A stretch of DNA of 64,000 nt from Volucribacter psittacicida (lineage in GTDB: Bacteria > Pseudomonadota > Gammaproteobacteria > Enterobacterales > Pasteurellaceae). Below the pieces are notes generated by a model. That model was not told the origin of the DNA. It searched no databases and saw nothing but the letters and a program-made list of their open reading frames with translations. Each line of letters opens with the position of its first letter. Position 1 is the first letter of the stretch. The stretch lies in assembly GCF_004339025.1 (NCBI RefSeq), contig NZ_SMFT01000002.1, positions 326,276 through 390,275 of the forward strand, given 5' to 3'. This document shows, piece after piece, positions 19,236-27,866 of this stretch. The translations under genes and the position numbers were made by a program.

Positions 19236-19958
19236 ATGACAAATCACACTCTATTAAAAGCACAAAGCCCCGCTGGGCTAGCAGAAGAATATATTGTAAA
19301 AAGTATTTGGAATAATCATTTCCCCCCAGGCTCTGATTTACCTGCTGAGCGTGAATTAGCAGAAAAAATTGGTGTTACTCGCACCACATTACGAGAAGTC
19401 TTACAACGCTTAGCACGAGATGGTTGGCTAAGTATCCAACATGGAAAACCGACCAAAGTCAATAATATCTGGGAAACCTCAGGATTAAATATTATTGATG
19501 TATTAGTTCGCCTTGACGGCACCAAATTACCCTCATTAATTGCTAATGTACTATCAGCTCGGACTAATATTTCGCCCATCTACATCAAAAAAGCCTTTAA
19601 ACTCTCTCAAGCCGAAAGCCTACAGATCTTTGAACCCTTAGAAACATTACAAGATAATGCCGAAGACTACACAAAATTTGACTACGACTTATTCCGTAAA
19701 CTGGCTTTTGCCTCTGACAACCCTGTCTATGGCTTAATTCTAAATAGCCTAAAAAGCCTTTATAGCCGAGTGGCTTTATTTTATTTTGCCAATCCACAAG
19801 CCCGTTTGTTAGCAAAACAATTTTATCTACAATTAAAAGATATTTGCCAACGACAAGCCATTGATGAAGTCGCCCCTTGTATTCGCCAATATGGTAAAGA
19901 CAGTGGCATCATCTGGGCAAAATTACAGCAAGAAATTACGGCTGAGTTTAATGATTAA
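19236..19958 (+). CDS. fadR: Fatty acid metabolism regulator FadR
   Basis: 240 residues. A GntR-family repressor of fatty acid degradation and activator of unsaturated fatty acid synthesis, released by long-chain acyl-CoA. The N-terminal winged helix-turn-helix is [62 protein letters not shown]. The C-terminal ligand domain is alpha-helical as in FadR. It is divergent from nhaB with about 145 bases between, and has its own terminator. Confidence 0.95.
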   Translation: MTNHTLLKAQSPAGLAEEYIVKSIWNNHFPPGSDLPAERELAEKIGVTRTTLREVLQRLARDGWLSIQHGKPTKVNNIWETSGLNIIDVLVRLDGTKLPSLIANVLSARTNISPIYIKKAFKLSQAESLQIFEPLETLQDNAEDYTKFDYDLFRKLAFASDNPVYGLILNSLKSLYSRVALFYFANPQARLLAKQFYLQLKDICQRQAIDEVAPCIRQYGKDSGIIWAKLQQEITAEFND

Positions 19959-19967
19959 GACTCTAAA

Positions 19968-19998
19968 GGAGCTTATTTAGAAAATAAGCTCCGAGTTT
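19968..19998 (+). terminator. Intrinsic terminator after fadR
   Basis: Perfect 11-bp stem GGAGCTTATTT / AAATAAGCTCC with an AGA loop, then GAGTTTTA. The T tract is interrupted. It may also stop transcription of the convergent ygdQ. Confidence 0.75.
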
Positions 19999-20016
19999 TA
20001 GGTTTATTAGGAATAT

Positions 20017-20736
20017 TTAAGGCTTAGTAATATGCTTACGCATTTTAATATTAATCATTTCTACTACCACAGAGAAGCCCATTGCGAAGTAGATATAGCC
20101 TTTTGGAATATGGAAATCTAGTCCCTCGCCTAATAGTGCAACGCCAATCAGGATAAGGAAAGATAATGCTAAGATTTTTAGGGTTGGGTGTGATTCCACA
20201 AAATCACTGATGGATTTTGCCGCCAACATCATTACCCCTACCGCAATAATAATGGCTAAGATCATCACTTCAATATGTTTTGCCATACCTACGGCGGTAA
20301 TCACTGAGTCTAATGAGAACACAATATCCAATACCGCAATTTGTGCCAAAATGCTAAAAAAATTAGCATGCTTAGGGGCTTGTTGTTCATCATCTTGTAC
20401 GGGCATTAATGCGTGATGAATTTCGTGGGTACTTTTTGCGACTAAGAATAACCCCCCAATTAAGAGAATAAGATCACGTCCAGAGATTTCGTTGCCCATA
20501 ATACTAAATAAGGGGGCAGTAAGTTTCATTACCCAAGCTAGGGAAAGCAATAGCAGAATACGTAACACCATTGCTAGGCTTAAACCGATTAAGCGTGCAG
20601 ATTGACGTTTTTGTTCAGGTAAACGACTGACTAAAATACTAATAAAAATAATGTTATCAATACCTAACACAATTTCTAGTGCCGTTAGGGTAAAAAGAGC
20701 GACCCAAGCCTCGGGGCTTGCTAGCCATTCAAACAT
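20017..20736 (-). CDS. ygdQ: TerC-family integral membrane protein YgdQ
   Basis: 239 residues with seven or so membrane helices. TerC-family proteins are linked to metal-ion export; the substrate of YgdQ is not established. The family's acidic membrane motifs are present twice: LEIVLGIDNIIFISIL near the N terminus and AQIAVLDIVFSLDSVITAVGMA centrally. Length and the position next to mutH on the same strand, as in E. coli mutH-ygdQ, identify it as YgdQ rather than the larger TerC/Alx proteins. It starts 75 bases after mutH ends. Confidence 0.88.
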   Translation of the reverse strand: MFEWLASPEAWVALFTLTALEIVLGIDNIIFISILVSRLPEQKRQSARLIGLSLAMVLRILLLLSLAWVMKLTAPLFSIMGNEISGRDLILLIGGLFLVAKSTHEIHHALMPVQDDEQQAPKHANFFSILAQIAVLDIVFSLDSVITAVGMAKHIEVMILAIIIAVGVMMLAAKSISDFVESHPTLKILALSFLILIGVALLGEGLDFHIPKGYIYFAMGFSVVVEMINIKMRKHITKP

Positions 20737-20811
20737 AATAAAATATCCTTAAAATATAAAAGAGAAAGTAAAAGGGAGATCATAGCTTGTTATGATAATA
20801 AAGCAACTGAT

Positions 20812-21501
20812 TTACCCATTTTTATGGGCATTTTGTGTTAAAAAGGCTTGCAATATTTGCGAGGTAAACTCTTTGCGTAAATAAAAACCAAGGGGAAGGG
20901 TATTGATGATTTGCCCATTTTGATCAATGCCTTTGGTTAAGGAGCGACGATTTGCCCCTTTGGGACGTAATTGTAACACTTCCCCCAATTTTGCATTAAT
21001 TTGTTGCACCTTGCCTAAGGCAATATAATCCATTAATTCTTCCCAATCTTGGCGTAATTGTTGCTCTTGTTCAGGGCTTGGTTGCCATAGGATTGGGCAG
21101 CCTATACGCCGTTCAGCAAGGGGAATACTGCGATCCCCTTCAATGGGGATCCATAATACTTTGGATAATTTATGGCGTACATGAGAGTTTTGCCAATTCA
21201 CACCAATATTTTGGGTTAAAGGTGCAAGGCTCACAAAGGTCGTTTCTAGGGGAAAACCTTGTTGATTGATCGGGATCGTTTTTAATTCAATGCCTAAATG
21301 AGCAAAATCTTGTTCTGCTTTACTGCCTGCTTTTGCGCCTAGTGCAGTTTCAATTAATATGCCAACCCAACCCTTATCCCGTCTAAGATCAGGCGGAACA
21401 GCAATATTTAAGGCACTGGCAAGTTCTGCAAAGGTTAGCCCTGCAATATCATAGGCTCGTTGTAATAATTCTTGTTCTGATGTGGGTATCTGTGTTTTCA
21501 T
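20812..21501 (-). CDS. mutH: DNA mismatch repair endonuclease MutH
   Basis: 229 residues. MutH nicks the unmethylated strand at hemimethylated GATC after MutS/MutL activation, so a Dam methylase should be present in this organism. Catalytic signatures: [37 protein letters not shown], giving the Asp...Glu-x-Lys set of the PD-(D/E)xK fold, plus [15 protein letters not shown]. First gene of mutH-ygdQ. The 710-base spacer upstream carries several GATC sites and DnaA-box-like sequences. Confidence 0.95.
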   Translation of the reverse strand: MKTQIPTSEQELLQRAYDIAGLTFAELASALNIAVPPDLRRDKGWVGILIETALGAKAGSKAEQDFAHLGIELKTIPINQQGFPLETTFVSLAPLTQNIGVNWQNSHVRHKLSKVLWIPIEGDRSIPLAERRIGCPILWQPSPEQEQQLRQDWEELMDYIALGKVQQINAKLGEVLQLRPKGANRRSLTKGIDQNGQIINTLPLGFYLRKEFTSQILQAFLTQNAHKNG

Positions 21502-21551
21502 TGTGGATTGCTTAATAAATAATCACTGTATTAGGATCTTAATATTGATCC

Positions 21552-21849
21552 TGTGAATTTATTCATACTGAATATTTATCACTATGATAAATAAAGGAAA
21601 AATATAAGATCTTGTTGCTTGGTTTATAGGGCTAAAAAGTTATTCTAAATTATACCTTATTTCAACCACAATTTTATCCACAGAAAATCTGAATAACTCA
21701 CAAGTACAGCGAAATTTAAAAAGAGTGATTAGGATTAAGGCAAGATTTGTTGGTTTTTTTATCTGATTTGTTCAGCAGAATTAAGGGAAAAATAGGATAT
21801 ATTTGGGTAATACAAGGCTTATTCAGGATTTATTCATAAGTTATCCACA
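21552..21849. promoter_or_regulatory. Cluster of DnaA-box-like sequences
   Basis: Two perfect DnaA boxes TTATCCACA (21674-21682 and 21841-21849, both +). Also TTATTCATA at 21559-21567 and 21830-21838, TTATTCAGG at 21819-21827, and TTATTCAGA at 21688-21696 on the - strand. GATC occurs at 21536, 21548 and 21608 or close by, in strongly AT-rich DNA. The set resembles an origin-like or DnaA-titrating site. Gene context and orientation do not match an oriC; see findings. Confidence 0.5.
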
Positions 21850-21903
21850 GATAAAACAGAGGGTTTAAGAATGATTTTTCATTTTTATTTCTCCGTTATT
21901 ACT

Positions 21904-21954
21904 AACGGCTTTCGCCGTTGGCGACCTACTTTCTTTACTCATTTAAAGGAAGTA
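21904..21954. repeat. Two adjacent strong hairpins
   Basis: AACGGC-TTTC-GCCGTT (21904-21919) is followed by GGCGACC and then TACTTTCTTTA / TAAAGGAAGTA (21927-21937 and 21944-21954, one G-U pair). Then comes a short tandem repeat AAGTAAGTAAGTAA. The GGCGACCTACTTTCTTT block looks like a dispersed structured repeat of gammaproteobacterial genomes, by memory only. Function unknown. Confidence 0.5.
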
Positions 21955-22120
21955 AGTAAGTAAATAAACACGTCCCTAAAAAAGCTTTATCTAATACAGT
22001 TTCTTTTATTTAATGGACTATAAAAACGAGAGAACATATTTTTTATCTTTAAGTTAATGTAGTTAGTGTTTTGGTTTTGTGCAACCGTTGCATAATACCG
22101 ATACTATAAGATTTCAAACT

Positions 22121-22150
22121 CTTTTTAGTCACTATTTTGTCCATCACACC
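22121..22150 (+). repeat. Solo repeat end, second end type
   Basis: CTTTTTAGTCACTATTTTG followed by TCCATCACACC. It matches the right end of the 7909-8140 element (8112-8140) with only a few differences, and includes flank outside the terminal inverted repeat. No partner end is visible in this spacer. Confidence 0.5.
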
Positions 22151-22153
22151 AAT

Positions 22154-22185
22154 AAAAAAGTGCGGTAAAACCAACCGCACTTTTT
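22154..22185 (-). terminator. Terminator of inverted uptake signals after fbaA
   Basis: AAAAAAGTGCGGT, loop AAAACCA, ACCGCACTTTTT. On the - strand it ends in a T run of six followed by ATT. It begins 26 bases past the fbaA stop. Confidence 0.9.
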
Positions 22186-22211
22186 ATTTTATCTCATCTA
22201 TTAATGAGTGA

Positions 22212-23291
22212 TTAAAGCACATCAATACAGTTTAAATCTTCAAAAGATTGCTCTAAACGTTTAGACATTGACTCTTCCATTTTGCGTAACCAAACGCGTG
22301 GATCATAGTATTTTTTGTTTGGTGCATCTGGGCCTTCTGGGTTACCTAATTGACCTTGTAAATAGGCTTCATTCGCTTTATAGAAGTTTAAAATGCCTTC
22401 CCAAGATGCCCATTGTGTATCGGTGTCAATATTCATTTTGATTGCACCATAACCGATAGCTTCACGAATTTCTTCACGACTTGAACCTGAACCACCATGG
22501 AATACGAAGTTAATAGATTTCGCTGGTAAGTTACGTTCTTTTGATACAAACTCTTGCGATGCGCCTAAGATGCTTGGTTTTAATTTTACGTTACCTGGTT
22601 TATATACGCCATGTACGTTACCAAATGCCGCGGCAACGGTGAAACGTGGGCTAACTGGATTTAACTGATCGTAAACGTAAAGTACATCTTCTGGTTGAGT
22701 ATAAAGACGTGCTTCATCAACATCGGTATTATCTACGCCATCTTCTTCGCCACCTGTAATACCAATTTCAATTTCAAGGGTCATACCAATTTTGCTCATA
22801 CGCTCAAGGTATTGACGGCAAATTGCCATATTTTCTTCCATTGGTTCTTCTGATAAATCGATCATATGAGAAGAGAATAATGGTTTGCCTGTTTCAGCAA
22901 AGTGTTTTTCGCCAGCTTCAAGTAAGCCATCTACCCAAGGAAGTAAGTTTTTCGCACAATGGTCAGTATGTAAAATAACAGGAACACCATATTCTTCTGC
23001 TAGAGCATGAACGTGTTTTGCACCCGCAATCGCACCTAATACATCTGGGCGTTGTCCGCTAGTTGGTTTAATACCTTTACCAGCATAGAAAGAAGAACCA
23101 CCGTTTGAGAATTGTACAATCACTGGGGCTTTGACACGAGCGGCAGTTTCTAATACTGCATTAATGGAATCTGAGCCTACACAGTTTACTGCTGGAATTG
23201 CGAAATTATGCTCTTTTGCATAAGCAAAAACTTTTTGTACATCATCACCCGTAACCACACCTGGTTTTACGATATCTAATAATTTAGCCAT
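22212..23291 (-). CDS. fbaA: Class II fructose-bisphosphate aldolase
   Basis: 359 residues, the length of E. coli FbaA, the zinc-dependent glycolytic aldolase splitting fructose 1,6-bisphosphate into DHAP and glyceraldehyde 3-phosphate. Zinc-site and substrate motifs: VILHTDHCAKNLLPW, AFGNVHGVYKPGNVKL and NFVFHGGSGSSREEI, followed by KMNIDTDTQWASWEGI. ATG at 23291 after AAAGGAAAATAAA. It lies 62 bases downstream of pgk on the same strand with no terminator between, so pgk-fbaA form one glycolytic unit. It ends with an uptake-signal terminator. Confidence 0.97.
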   Translation of the reverse strand: MAKLLDIVKPGVVTGDDVQKVFAYAKEHNFAIPAVNCVGSDSINAVLETAARVKAPVIVQFSNGGSSFYAGKGIKPTSGQRPDVLGAIAGAKHVHALAEEYGVPVILHTDHCAKNLLPWVDGLLEAGEKHFAETGKPLFSSHMIDLSEEPMEENMAICRQYLERMSKIGMTLEIEIGITGGEEDGVDNTDVDEARLYTQPEDVLYVYDQLNPVSPRFTVAAAFGNVHGVYKPGNVKLKPSILGASQEFVSKERNLPAKSINFVFHGGSGSSREEIREAIGYGAIKMNIDTDTQWASWEGILNFYKANEAYLQGQLGNPEGPDAPNKKYYDPRVWLRKMEESMSKRLEQSFEDLNCIDVL

Positions 23292-23353
23292 TTTATTTTC
23301 CTTTATTAATAATAAAATTTATCAAACAATAAGGGGCAACGCCCCTAATAACC

Positions 23354-24517
23354 TTAATTTTTTGCACGTTTCTCTAAAATTTCAACAGCAGGTAATACTT
23401 TACCTTCCACAAACTCTAAGAACGCACCGCCCCCAGTGGAAATATAAGAAATTTTGTCGGCAATACCAAATAAGTCGATAGCAGCTAAAGTATCTCCACC
23501 CCCTGCAATAGAGAACGCATCACTTTCTGCAATCGCTTGAGAAATCACTTCGGTACCTTTACGGAAATTCGGGAACTCAAATACGCCTACTGGGCCATTC
23601 CACAAAATGGTTTTGGCATTTTTGATTAATGCGGCAAATTCTTCTGCAGTTTTGTCACCAATATCAAAAATAGATTCATTATCCGCTACTTCGTTCACCG
23701 CTTTTTCTGTGGCTGGTGCCGTTTCTGAAAACTCGGTACCAACACGCACATCAACAGGAACAGGAATATTGGTCGCTTTCGCTAAACGTTGAGCTTCAGG
23801 GATTAAATCTGCTTCATAGAGAGATTTACCCACATTATTTCCTTCTGCGGCAATAAAGGTATTAGCAATACCGCCACCAACGATTAATTGATCGGCAATT
23901 TTGGATAAAGAATCTAATACCGTTAATTTTGTTGAGACTTTTGATCCACCCACGATAGCTAACATTGGGCGTTGTGGTTCTTTCAAGGCTTTGCCTAGCG
24001 CATCTAATTCGGCGGCTAATAATGGGCCAGCACAAGCGACTGGTGCATATTCAGCCACACCATAAGTTGAGGCTTGCGCACGGTGCGCTGTACCAAAGGC
24101 ATCCATCACAAACACATCGCAAAGTGCAGCATATTTTTTGCCAAGTTCAGGATCATTTTTCTTTTCACCTTTATTGATACGTACGTTTTCAAGCACCACA
24201 ACTTCACCTTGATTAACCTCAACGCCATCAAGATAATCACGCACTAAGCGTACAGGTACATCTAGGGCTTTATTTAGGTAATCAACAACAGGTTGTAATG
24301 AATCTGCTTCAGTAAATTCACCTTCTGTTGGACGACCTAAGTGAGAGGTTACCATCACTTTCGCGCCTTTTTCTAACGCCAATTTTAAGGTCGGAATCGT
24401 CGCACGAATACGCGCGTCAGAAGTTACCACGCCATCTTTTACAGGCACATTTAAATCTGCACGAATAAATACGCGTTTACCTTCTAAGTCCAAATCGGTC
24501 ATTTTAATTACTGACAT
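23354..24517 (-). CDS. pgk: Phosphoglycerate kinase
   Basis: 387 residues, the bacterial PGK length. It transfers phosphate from 1,3-bisphosphoglycerate to ADP. Motifs: [21 protein letters not shown] near the N terminus, [23 protein letters not shown]-like ([19 protein letters not shown]), [12 protein letters not shown] in the hinge region, [16 protein letters not shown], and the C-terminal nucleotide site [10 protein letters not shown] / [14 protein letters not shown]. First gene of pgk-fbaA; ATG at 24517 after TTAATAGAGGATCAATT. Confidence 0.97.
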   Translation of the reverse strand: MSVIKMTDLDLEGKRVFIRADLNVPVKDGVVTSDARIRATIPTLKLALEKGAKVMVTSHLGRPTEGEFTEADSLQPVVDYLNKALDVPVRLVRDYLDGVEVNQGEVVVLENVRINKGEKKNDPELGKKYAALCDVFVMDAFGTAHRAQASTYGVAEYAPVACAGPLLAAELDALGKALKEPQRPMLAIVGGSKVSTKLTVLDSLSKIADQLIVGGGIANTFIAAEGNNVGKSLYEADLIPEAQRLAKATNIPVPVDVRVGTEFSETAPATEKAVNEVADNESIFDIGDKTAEEFAALIKNAKTILWNGPVGVFEFPNFRKGTEVISQAIAESDAFSIAGGGDTLAAIDLFGIADKISYISTGGGAFLEFVEGKVLPAVEILEKRAKN

Positions 24518-24660
24518 AATTGATCCTCTATTAAGTTAAGATAAAATAAAAACTCCGTCCATTATAACCAGTTATCCCTTGTGATTAATAGTGTTAGATC
24601 AAAGAATTTTCGATTTATTTTATTTATTTAAATAAATCAAGCCTAATGATATTGTCTTTT

Positions 24661-24720
24661 CACTTTACAATAAGACAATGGCTACCAACACGTATTACTT
24701 TAAAGATGGGCGATGATAGC
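24661..24720 (-). repeat. Palindromic repeat family, degenerate short copy
   Basis: On the - strand: CTATCATCGCCCATCTTTAA, then AGTAATACGTGTTGGTAGCC, then ATTGTCTTATTGTAAAGTG. Order and spacing match the left end, GTTGGTACGCC and right end of the family, but the GGCGTACC half of the core is missing and many positions have drifted. Confidence 0.5.
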
Positions 24721-24745
24721 CTCCCAAGAGATAGACACAATCATT

Positions 24746-24779
24746 TATAATTGCCCCGCTTTAAATTGAAAAACTCTAT
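24746..24779. repeat. Mini form of the palindromic repeat
   Basis: TATAATTGCCCCGCTTTAAA joined directly to TTGAAAAACTCTAT: left and right ends with no core. Closely parallels the mini at 32780-32813. Confidence 0.5.
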
Positions 24780-24825
24780 CAATCCAAATAAAAAGTGCGG
24801 TCATTTTTAGCAAATTTTTTATCTC

Positions 24826-25512
24826 CTAACGCACTTTTGGGCAATCAATCACTTGCCATTGTAAGTCATAACAAATAAAGAGTTCGTTACGTCTGGCATT
24901 TAAACTTTTATTTTGTAAAGCTGGGTTGTTTTTCTTTAACCAACGAAAGAGTTCTGTGCGTGATAGCTCATAATGGGGTAAAGTCAGTGCTTGATATAAT
25001 TCTCGTTGTTTCTCAAAATAACTACGTGCATCTTTAAACGCACAAGCACCATGTTTTTCCCATTCGCCCTGTAATAATCTTGCATCAGGGGACTCTGGCA
25101 TAAATTCTTCAATAAGATCTCGTGGCAAGGGCTTTAAATCCCCTTGGCAAAAACGAGGGTGTTCGGAAACTCGGCGAGCTTTGGCATGTTGTGGCCATAA
25201 ACCATGAATGATCCAACCAAACTGTTGAGTGTCGCCACATTGATACTGCACAGAATTAGGTAAATTATCTTGATAACGTTTTTGTTGTTGCGCACAAAAA
25301 GCTGGCGACCAAGATAAAACGAGGGTGTAATAATCAGTGCTTGCACGTTTATTTTGCCCTATGGGATCATGTTTCATTGAAACATCATAATCCGTATCTA
25401 ACACCACTTCTACGGCGTGTTTTTGCTGTGCAAAATAATACCAGCCTGCTAATAAAAACATAAAAAAGCAAACCACAAATAATGAAAGTAATAATGTATT
25501 ACGTTGATTCAT
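24826..25512 (-). CDS. rna: Ribonuclease I, T2 family
   Basis: 228 residues. RNase T2-family enzymes cut RNA through a 2',3'-cyclic intermediate; in enterics RNase I is periplasmic. Both active-site blocks are present: CAS I IHGLWPQ and CAS II EWEKHGAC, with cysteines around them for disulfides (FCAQQ, YQCGDT, RFCQGD). The N terminus (NTLLLSLFVVCFFMFLLAGWYYF) is a long hydrophobic segment with no obvious signal peptidase site, so the protein may be membrane-anchored facing the periplasm rather than fully released. Separately transcribed; a single uptake signal lies just past its stop. Confidence 0.9.
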   Translation of the reverse strand: MNQRNTLLLSLFVVCFFMFLLAGWYYFAQQKHAVEVVLDTDYDVSMKHDPIGQNKRASTDYYTLVLSWSPAFCAQQQKRYQDNLPNSVQYQCGDTQQFGWIIHGLWPQHAKARRVSEHPRFCQGDLKPLPRDLIEEFMPESPDARLLQGEWEKHGACAFKDARSYFEKQRELYQALTLPHYELSRTELFRWLKKNNPALQNKSLNARRNELFICYDLQWQVIDCPKVR

Positions 25513-25585
25513 TGTTATTCCTTATCTAAGACTTGTGAAACAGTGGCTTTTTAGCCAACTTTCTTTATAATGTGCCACTCAATGA

Positions 25586-25873
<288 letters not shown>

Positions 25874-25876
25874 CCT

Positions 25877-26692
25877 TTAAGCTGTGGCTTCTCGAGCAAA
25901 AGCAGCAGCTTGGGCAATAAGTTGTTCATCTGGGCGTTGTTGGGTATACAGCACAAATTGTTCCAGCGCTTGTAAAACAATAACTTCTGCCCCAGAAATG
26001 GTGGTTTTACCTTGTTGCTGGGCATAAGTTATCAATGGGGTTTGTGCTGGTAATGCGACCACATCAAAAATCACTTGTGCTTGTTGAATCAAAGGTTCAG
26101 CAAAGGCTAATTGTTCCGCCTCAGCACCACCATACATTCCTATTGGGGTAACATTGACTAAAATATCTGCCCCTTGGGTCAAGGTATTGCAATATTGATA
26201 GCCGTATAATTCTGCTAAAGGTTGCCCTGTTTGCTGATTGCGTGCCAATACAGTTAATTGAGTAAATCCTGCTTGTTTAAAAGCCGCCACCACTGCTTTT
26301 GCCATACCGCCACTCCCTTGCACTACCACAGCTTGCTCGGGGGATAATTGATATTGGGCAATGAGCTTACTAATGGCGATATAATCGGTATTGTAAGCGG
26401 TCAAGTAACCTTTATCATTAACAATGGTATTTACCGATTGAATGGCTTGAACTGAGGGTGATAATTCATCAAGAAACGGAATACAGCTTTCTTTAAAGGG
26501 CATTGAAATGGCACAACCTCGTATGCCTAATGCACGAATACCTTTTATGGCATCTTCAATATTTTCGGTGGTAAAGGCTTTATAAATAAAATTTAAGCCC
26601 AACTTTTCATATAAATAATTATGAAATCTGGTGCCAAAATTGCCGGGTCGCCCAGCTAATGACATACAAAGTTGTGTATCTTTATTAATCAT
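25877..26692 (-). CDS. Shikimate dehydrogenase-like protein (SdhL/HI0607 type)
   Basis: 271 residues of the AroE superfamily, most like H. influenzae HI0607, which is distinct from AroE proper. N-terminal substrate domain: MSLAGRPGNFGTRFHNYLY and GCAISMPFKESCIPFLDEL, where the catalytic Lys of AroE is kept (MPFKE) and NTDY follows. NADP-domain: VVVQGSGGMAKAVVAAFKQAG, a GxGGxxK variant of the usual GAGGAxxA. VNVTPIGMYGG is conserved. The real substrate in this subfamily is unsettled, so a shikimate pathway role should not be assumed. It follows yfiF on the same strand by 19 bases. Confidence 0.85.
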   Translation of the reverse strand: MINKDTQLCMSLAGRPGNFGTRFHNYLYEKLGLNFIYKAFTTENIEDAIKGIRALGIRGCAISMPFKESCIPFLDELSPSVQAIQSVNTIVNDKGYLTAYNTDYIAISKLIAQYQLSPEQAVVVQGSGGMAKAVVAAFKQAGFTQLTVLARNQQTGQPLAELYGYQYCNTLTQGADILVNVTPIGMYGGAEAEQLAFAEPLIQQAQVIFDVVALPAQTPLITYAQQQGKTTISGAEVIVLQALEQFVLYTQQRPDEQLIAQAAAFAREATA

Positions 26693-26711
26693 TTTACGTC
26701 CTTATTCATCA

Positions 26712-27710
26712 TTAAGCATTATACCAAGCGGACAATAATATCCCTGCATTCACTACCACATTTAAGCCTTGTTTCAGTTGATAGCTATGGGGGATTTTTA
26801 TGTGTTTATCGCCAGTCATAACCAAGCTATCATCATCTGTTTCGCTTAACACAAACACCACTTTATCGGCAAATTTGGTTTGCGTGATAAGCGCCGCTTG
26901 CTTATTTTGGCTAAGATGAATAATTTGATAGCCTGCCTGACGTAATTGCTGTAAACCTTCGTGAAGGTAGGGGGTTTCTAAAGATAAAAGATGTTCCGCT
27001 CCCCCTTCGGCAATGCGTAATGCCATAGAAGAATGTAAAGCATCAATATTATCCACCACAAGCCCTCTCACGCCAAAATACGCACAAGTCCGCATTAAGC
27101 CACCAATGTTATAAGCATTCCCCATTTGGTTAAGTAAGACTAAACAATCTTGTGAACGTTCAAGTTGCAAATAGCCTGCAAGGCTAAAAGGCGTGTTTTT
27201 CTTCACCAACATACAAATACCGCCATGGTGTTCTGATCCGCTCACTAATTGTAATTCTTGTTGATCGACAATATGATAGGCTTTTTTATGGTTCGCCAAA
27301 TAGCTTAAAATATGCCCAATTTTATGGGACATTTGCACCGTTGCCCATACTCGTACAATGGCTTCAGGGCGTACATCAAACAAGGTTAAACACGCATTCT
27401 CGCCATAAACTTTCATTTCTTCTGCACGATTTTTACGAATTTTCTCTGGTGCACGCGGCGAAAGAGGCCCTGTCTTTTTCGTTTGTGTTGTAGTGCCACG
27501 ATGTTTAATGAAAACCGGCACTGTGCCTTGTTTATCCGCACGTTGTAACTCAGTATTAAGGGAATAATGTTTTTTTGCTGAGGTCGCTGATGGTTGCCCC
27601 GTTTTATCCTGCGTAGGCTTTGACGTACGGCGTTGAGTGGAAAAATGAGGAGAAGTAGGTTCTTTAAACTGGCGTTTATTTTGCTGAAAAGTGGGTTTTT
27701 TATGCTGCAT
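26712..27710 (-). CDS. yfiF: YfiF-like SpoU/TrmH-family RNA methyltransferase
   Basis: 332 residues. The N-terminal third (to about 95) is basic, Lys/Gln/Thr-rich and probably disordered, as in E. coli YfiF. A substrate-binding domain (about 97-175) and a SPOUT methyltransferase domain follow. SPOUT motif 1 is good (NAYNIGGLMRTCAYFGVRG) and motif 3 is good (IPHSYQLKQGLNVVVNAGILLSAW). Motif 2 reads VLSETDDDSL where active TrmH proteins usually have a Gly-rich GxExxG, so activity is less certain. The target RNA is unknown. First gene of a two-gene unit with the AroE-like gene. Confidence 0.85.
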   Translation of the reverse strand: MQHKKPTFQQNKRQFKEPTSPHFSTQRRTSKPTQDKTGQPSATSAKKHYSLNTELQRADKQGTVPVFIKHRGTTTQTKKTGPLSPRAPEKIRKNRAEEMKVYGENACLTLFDVRPEAIVRVWATVQMSHKIGHILSYLANHKKAYHIVDQQELQLVSGSEHHGGICMLVKKNTPFSLAGYLQLERSQDCLVLLNQMGNAYNIGGLMRTCAYFGVRGLVVDNIDALHSSMALRIAEGGAEHLLSLETPYLHEGLQQLRQAGYQIIHLSQNKQAALITQTKFADKVVFVLSETDDDSLVMTGDKHIKIPHSYQLKQGLNVVVNAGILLSAWYNA

Positions 27711-27866
27711 AAATTACTCAAAAATAATATATTTAATGCCGATCATTATAGCGAGAAAAGCAAGAGAAATCGCTATTTTTTAACAGAAAAAGGCGGAAAT
27801 TACTGTTAAAATGGCTTGGTTAATTGTAAACTAATCACTTAATATTCGGAATAACATTGAATAATT

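Larger units (their letters stand above)
21502..22211. other. 710-base gene-free stretch between mutH and fbaA
   Basis: No convincing coding frame. Contents from left to right: an AT-rich segment with GATC sites and DnaA-box-like sequences (21552-21849), two strong adjacent hairpins (21904-21954), a 13-base palindrome TGCAACCGTTGCA at 22080-22092, a repeated end sequence (22121-22150), and the fbaA terminator made of two uptake signals (22154-22185). The mutH promoter must lie in its left part. Confidence 0.6.
24518..24825. other. 308-base spacer between pgk and RNase I gene
   Basis: The right part holds a degenerate palindromic repeat (24661-24720), a mini repeat (24746-24779) and a single uptake signal (24793-24801). 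The left part, which must carry the pgk promoter, has the inverted repeat GATTTATTT / AAATAAATC at 24612-24638. No gene was seen. Confidence 0.55.

Noticed and set aside
21502-22211. Chromosomal replication origin (oriC)
   Set aside because: DnaA boxes and GATC sites are present, but there is no dnaA/mnmG neighbour, no clear array of AT-rich 13-mers, and the strongly expressed genes on the right are oriented against a fork leaving from here. Kept only as a DnaA-box cluster.
25134-25346. Separate small gene on the - strand within the RNase I gene
   Set aside because: It lies wholly inside rna in another frame, and the T2 active-site motifs show which frame is real.
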